Positions 60,839-64,000 of a stretch of DNA of 64,000 nucleotides are shown in pieces. Numbering within the stretch: the stretch's first letter is position 1; each line of letters opens with the position of its first letter. The stretch is from the NCBI GenBank assembly GCA_016932835.1, contig JAFGCD010000023.1, positions 1 through 64,000 on the forward strand. Direction: 5' to 3'. The notes below the pieces were generated by a model that searched no databases, had not been told where the DNA came from, and saw nothing but the letters and a program-made list of their open reading frames with translations. The translations under genes were made by a program, and so were the position numbers. Source of the DNA: Sedimentisphaerales bacterium. GTDB lineage: Bacteria; Planctomycetota; Phycisphaerae; Sedimentisphaerales; Anaerobacaceae.

Positions 60839-61918
60839 TTATCCGGTGATTTTCCGGATAATTGCGTCTGCCATCTGGCTTGTTCCAACGGCAGTGGGGT
60901 CGTCGCGGTCGGGCTTCATGTCGTAAGTTACGTCTTTGCCCTCCGCGATTACTGCAGCGACGGCGTTTTCGAGCTTTTCGGCCTGCTCAGTCTTGCCCAG
61001 GTGGTGGAGCATCATAACGCCGCTGAGTATCAGGGCGGTTGGGTTTACCTTATTCTGGCCCTTGTATTTCGGGGCGCTGCCGTGTGTGGCCTCGAATACA
61101 GCAGCCTTATCGCCTATATTGCCGCCCGGGGCGACGCCAAGGCCGCCGACCAAGCCGGCACAAAGGTCGCTGAGAATATCGCCGTAGAGATTGGGCAGGA
61201 CAAGGACGTCGTAGAGTTCCGGCTTCTGAATGAGCTGCATGCACATATTATCTACGATCCGGTCCTCGAACTCGATATCGGAGTATTCCTTTGCGACCTG
61301 CCGGCTGACGTCGAGCCAGAGGCCGTCTGAAAATTTCATGATATTGGCCTTGTGGACGCTGGTGACCTTTTTTCGGCCGAGCTTGCGGGCGTAGTCGAAC
61401 GCAAAACGAACGATTCGCTGCGTGGCGGTGACCGAGATGGGCTTGATGCTCACGCCGGAATCCTTGGTGATTTTGCGGGTGGTGTGCCTGTTGATCCAGT
61501 CGATAATTTCGTTGGTGTCGTCCTTGCCCTTTTCGTATTCGATGCCGGCGTATAGGTCTTCGGTGTTCTCGCGGACTACGACCAGGTCGATGTCGGAGTA
61601 CCTGCTGCGGACGCCTTTATAGCTCTTACACGGGCGCAAACATGCATACAGGTCGAGGGTCTGGCGAAGGTGAACGTTTATACTGCGGAATCCGGTGCCG
61701 ACCGGCGTGGTTATGGGGGCCTTGATGGCGATGCCGTTCTTCTTGATCGATGCGAGGGTTTCGTCGGGCAGGGGCGTACCAAGCCGTTCCATTACGTCGG
61801 TGCCGGCTTCGACTATGTCCCAGTTTATATCTGCGCCGGTGGCGTCGATGCACCTGCGGGTAGCTTCTGCGATTTCCGGTCCGATTCCATCGCCGGTAAC
61901 AAATGTAACGTTAGCCAT
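60839..61918 (-). CDS. Isocitrate dehydrogenase, NAD-type (IDH/IPMDH superfamily)
   Basis: 359 residues. Beta-decarboxylating dehydrogenase: [62 protein letters not shown]. The SINVHLR and DLYACLRP segments are characteristic of NAD-dependent isocitrate dehydrogenase and distinct from isopropylmalate dehydrogenase, which lacks the N-x-x-LR. This would be the TCA-branch step to 2-oxoglutarate. GGAG precedes ATG 61918. It is a single gene between lepB and a divergent SixA-like gene. Confidence 0.85.
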   Translation of the reverse strand: MANVTFVTGDGIGPEIAEATRRCIDATGADINWDIVEAGTDVMERLGTPLPDETLASIKKNGIAIKAPITTPVGTGFRSINVHLRQTLDLYACLRPCKSYKGVRSRYSDIDLVVVRENTEDLYAGIEYEKGKDDTNEIIDWINRHTTRKITKDSGVSIKPISVTATQRIVRFAFDYARKLGRKKVTSVHKANIMKFSDGLWLDVSRQVAKEYSDIEFEDRIVDNMCMQLIQKPELYDVLVLPNLYGDILSDLCAGLVGGLGVAPGGNIGDKAAVFEATHGSAPKYKGQNKVNPTALILSGVMMLHHLGKTEQAEKLENAVAAVIAEGKDVTYDMKPDRDDPTAVGTSQMADAIIRKITG

Positions 61919-62031
61919 TTCAAATTCTCCAAAAATACAAAACAAATAATGTATCGTCCGTCGCCGATGCTGTCAAGCTTGGGGTGCTGATTTTGGTTTA
62001 AGTGCCCGTTTCAACAGCATTCTCGATATGA

Positions 62032-62059
62032 TTGTCACGAGCAAATTAGCTGGTATAAT
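62032..62059 (+). promoter_or_regulatory. Sigma70-type promoter for sixA
   Basis: TTGTCA at 62032-62037, 16-nt spacer, perfect TATAAT at 62054-62059, 26 nt upstream of the ATG at 62086. Confidence 0.65.
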
Positions 62060-62085
62060 GCGTGGGGTATTCTGTGAGGCTGAAT

Positions 62086-62565
62086 ATGCGAATATACATT
62101 GTACGCCACGGCAGGGCCGCTTCCAGTGCTGTCGATTCTCAGCGAGGGCTGACCGAAGAAGGCCGAGCAGAGGTCGAAAAGGTCGCGCAGCATCTAAGAG
62201 GACTCGATTTGGCCGTGGACTGCGTGTGGCACAGCGGCAAGGCCCGCGCCGAGCAGACGGCCGAGATTCTGGCCAAGGCAATCATCGTCAGGGAAACCGC
62301 AGATGTTCACGCGGGCCTGTCGCCTAACGGCGACGCCGTCGCCATCCGAGACGAGATCGAATCGGCAGGCCAGGACATTATGATTGTAAGCCATATTCCC
62401 TTCGTGGCCGGCCTGGCGTCTCTGCTCCTTGAAGGTTCAGAATCAACCTGGCCGATAGACTTCAAGGAAGCCACCGTCGCCTGCCTCGAAAGAACCGACG
62501 AGACACACTGGCAAATAGAATGGATCATAACTCCGGAAATCTCAAATAGTAGCTCGGTTAAGTAG
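62086..62565 (+). CDS. sixA: SixA-like histidine phosphatase
   Basis: 159 residues (E. coli SixA 161). IVRHGRA with H8 and VSHIPFVAGL with H103 are the two histidine-phosphatase RHG/His sites, and SQRGLTEEGR is typical. SixA-type enzymes remove phosphate from phosphohistidine proteins. GAGG lies before ATG 62086. It is followed, 13 nt later, by an unknown gene. Confidence 0.8.
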   Translation: MRIYIVRHGRAASSAVDSQRGLTEEGRAEVEKVAQHLRGLDLAVDCVWHSGKARAEQTAEILAKAIIVRETADVHAGLSPNGDAVAIRDEIESAGQDIMIVSHIPFVAGLASLLLEGSESTWPIDFKEATVACLERTDETHWQIEWIITPEISNSSSVK

Positions 62566-62578
62566 GGAAGCGACGAGA

Positions 62579-63325
62579 ATGGGGAAGGCACAGAGACAGA
62601 AACAAAAAGAGAGGAATTATTTGGAAATTGTCGAAGGACTGTTCCGTAACAAGCTCAACGAGGAGTTTCCGTCGGGAAGCATTCATGTTCGGGAAAGCCC
62701 CGATTTTGTTATTGAACTCCCCACACGCCGATTGGGGATCGAAATCATTGAAATGGTTCGCAGCAAAACCGTCGCTTCGCAAGCTGGTTTCCGTGACAAG
62801 TTGGTCGCTGATGCAAAACGCCTATGTGAAGAGTGGAGTGTCAAGCCTCTGTGGGTAACTGTCTGGATCATTGGCTCGTTCGGCCAGGTCGAGGGGCGCG
62901 TCGCGCAAAAACAATTCGCAGAGAGACTCGCAGAAGTCGTTCGCGATGGGTACGAGAAACTCAAGACAAGTCATGATTCTTGCCACCAACTCGATGACCC
63001 TTTGCCAGGAGTCCGGCGAATCCAAATTCACCTTCTTCCTAAGGGGGAGCATCGTTGGGAGTGGAACCCTGGCGCAGTATGGGTGTCGAGCCTGTCAGTT
63101 GAGGATATTCAGACACGTGTCACGAAGAAGAATGCCAGGTATGAACAATATCGCCGAGACTGTGACGAATGTTGGCTGGTAATGGTGGGTGATTCATGTG
63201 ACTATCAGAAAGGTTCTGACATATCGCTCAACCCATTGGCCATCACTCATCCGTATGACTCGCGATTCGAGCGAATCTTTTACCTTCAGTTGTATGATGA
63301 ACTGATCGAATTGAGAACGCTATGA
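62579..63325 (+). CDS. Unknown protein with a possible PD-(D/E)xK-like core
   Basis: 248 residues. Near the start it reads [22 protein letters not shown] (around residue 40-61): D-x-V-I-E then G-I-E-I-I-E could be the metal-binding acidic part of a PD-(D/E)xK-type fold, a pattern that is weak evidence. The body has VTVWIIGSFGQ and IQIHLLPKGEH strands and CDECWLVMVGDS near the end. No signal peptide. Low-frequency codons compared with neighbours are not obvious. Function unknown. Confidence 0.5.
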   Translation: MGKAQRQKQKERNYLEIVEGLFRNKLNEEFPSGSIHVRESPDFVIELPTRRLGIEIIEMVRSKTVASQAGFRDKLVADAKRLCEEWSVKPLWVTVWIIGSFGQVEGRVAQKQFAERLAEVVRDGYEKLKTSHDSCHQLDDPLPGVRRIQIHLLPKGEHRWEWNPGAVWVSSLSVEDIQTRVTKKNARYEQYRRDCDECWLVMVGDSCDYQKGSDISLNPLAITHPYDSRFERIFYLQLYDELIELRTL

Positions 63326-63467
63326 AGGCCATCCCCAAGCTGCGCTTGAGGCTGTCACCCTCCGGCGGCATGTCCTCTTTCATCCCCCGGCAGCCAACTG
63401 CCATACGTTGTCCACGTCAACATATATCCGATGATCCTTGGCATACCTGGGATGATATAGAATAGGT

Positions 63468-63567
63468 AGTGACCCGGCAAATGTTATCTGGTTAGCCCTG
63501 CCACCTGTGGGCAGGGCAGAGTACATGGCCCCGGTCACAGGTGTCGGGGCTAATCTGCTGGTTAGGT
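63468..63567. other. Structured intergenic segment with two hairpins and complementary loops
   Basis: Hairpin 1: GCCCTGCC-ACCTGTG-GGCAGGGC at 63495-63517, a perfect 8-bp stem. Hairpin 2: GCCCCG-GTCACAGGTGT-CGGGGC at 63528-63550, a perfect 6-bp stem. The loop of hairpin 1 (ACCTGTG, 63503-63509) is exactly complementary to CACAGGT (63536-63542) in loop 2. GTGACCCGG at 63469-63477 can compete with CCGGTCAC at 63531-63538. CTGGTTAG occurs at 63488-63495 and 63558-63565. Confidence 0.55.
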
Positions 63568-64000
63568 TTATGGTCGGATCGGATAAGTCTTTTTCTTTCC
63601 TTCGGGGCCGGTTTGGATTGTGAAGGTCTTTTTGTCCGGATTGACGGAGGCCTTTATGTATTCGCCGCGGCTGGGGTCTTCTCTGTTGGCGATGAATTCT
63701 GCGGGCGGGTTGCCCTGGTCGCCGTATTGTGTGTTGTAGTGGATTGTGTAAAGGGCTTTGAGTGAGGGCAGAGCGTTGAGGTCCTTGAACGTGCGGGGCT
63801 GGATGCCTTTTCTCGGGCCGTTCATCGCAACCGCAACGGTCGGCGCAAGTGCCTTTAAGAGAATGGTATTGTTGCTCAAGTCAAGCCCGTGGTGGGTTAC
63901 CTGGTAGAGATCGACCTTGCCTATGCGGTTGACCGGGTGGGCGAGGTGGTGCTCGACGTTCCAGGTTATGTCACCGCCTGCGAAGAATTTGAAATCGCCG
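63568..64000 (-). CDS. C-terminal part of a metallo-beta-lactamase-fold protein, cut by the window edge
   Basis: The last 143 codons are seen; the gene begins beyond the right end. The first visible residues read GDFKFFAGGDITWNVE, then LYQVTHHGLD, then a TVAVAMNGPRKG stretch. GD(I/L)-type turn plus VTHHG is characteristic of the ComEC/Rec2-like C-terminal metallo-hydrolase domain, where the His pair binds metal. A TTG at 63879 falls inside this open frame and is not a start. Role unknown; a late part has basic residues and a C-terminal TYPIRP end. Confidence 0.7.
   Translation of the reverse strand, partial: GDFKFFAGGDITWNVEHHLAHPVNRIGKVDLYQVTHHGLDLSNNTILLKALAPTVAVAMNGPRKGIQPRTFKDLNALPSLKALYTIHYNTQYGDQGNPPAEFIANREDPSRGEYIKASVNPDKKTFTIQTGPEGKKKTYPIRP

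Overview
The window looks like a piece of a Gram-negative planctomycete chromosome, most likely class Phycisphaerae (Sedimentisphaerales-like). This is inferred from gene content, with no database search: PEP-CTERM proteins, Tat-exported Gfo/Idh/MocA-type proteins, a planctomycete-style pseudopilin, a full heptose/lipid A gene block, a Na+/H+-type Rnf complex with ApbE, and a fused DAHP synthase-chorismate mutase. Rnf and the low-potential Fe-S genes suggest anaerobic energy metabolism. Sigma70-like promoters (TTGACA-type box, 16-18 nt, TATAAT-type box) recur upstream of genes on both strands.

Layout. 1-9 kb: edge of a surface protein, a THUMP rRNA methyltransferase, a zinc-ribbon protein, AroF-chorismate mutase, two PEP-CTERM-type exported proteins, a membrane spermidine-synthase-like protein and a secreted protein. 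9-24 kb: solitary ParA, AsnA, the first member (P1) of a four-copy Tat/TIM-barrel family, a metallophosphoesterase, RNase R, S20, a TPR protein, a lipoprotein GDPD, a NUDIX-like protein, GlyA, a Gfo/Idh protein and a zinc-ribbon membrane protein. 24-31 kb: rnf operon (small Cys/membrane protein, then C-D-G-E-A-B) with convergent apbE. 31-35 kb: B12/radical SAM protein, a cyclase-like protein of unknown role, LOG-family protein. 34.6-42.3 kb (minus strand): nth, TlpA-like lipoprotein, 4Fe-4S membrane protein, a 44-aa CXXC protein and DsbD in overlapping order, then ftsH, lptE and a BamD-like protein.

42.9-51.6 kb is the accessory-looking part: two paralogues of the Tat/TIM-barrel family (P2, P3) next to a Tat Gfo/Idh/MocA protein, a decayed palindromic element, a degenerate 21-bp tandem repeat, a DNA methyltransferase fused to an Mrr-like nuclease domain, a GIY-YIG nuclease gene bracketed by long direct repeats, and the fourth paralogue (P4) followed by a pseudopilin and an exported protein. 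51.7-62 kb (minus strand): an envelope block, lpxK-hldE-gmhA-gmhB-heptosyltransferase/kinase fusion-GT4-plsY, preceded by lepB and an isocitrate dehydrogenase. 62-64 kb: SixA-like phosphatase, an unknown protein, a structured intergenic segment, and a truncated metallo-beta-lactamase-fold protein.

The most unusual items are the GIY-YIG gene between direct repeats, the four-copy Tat/TIM-barrel family that seems to lack aldo/keto reductase catalytic residues, the redox operon with the hidden 44-aa CXXC gene, and a possible kissing-loop RNA near the right edge. No tRNA, rRNA or CRISPR array was found.
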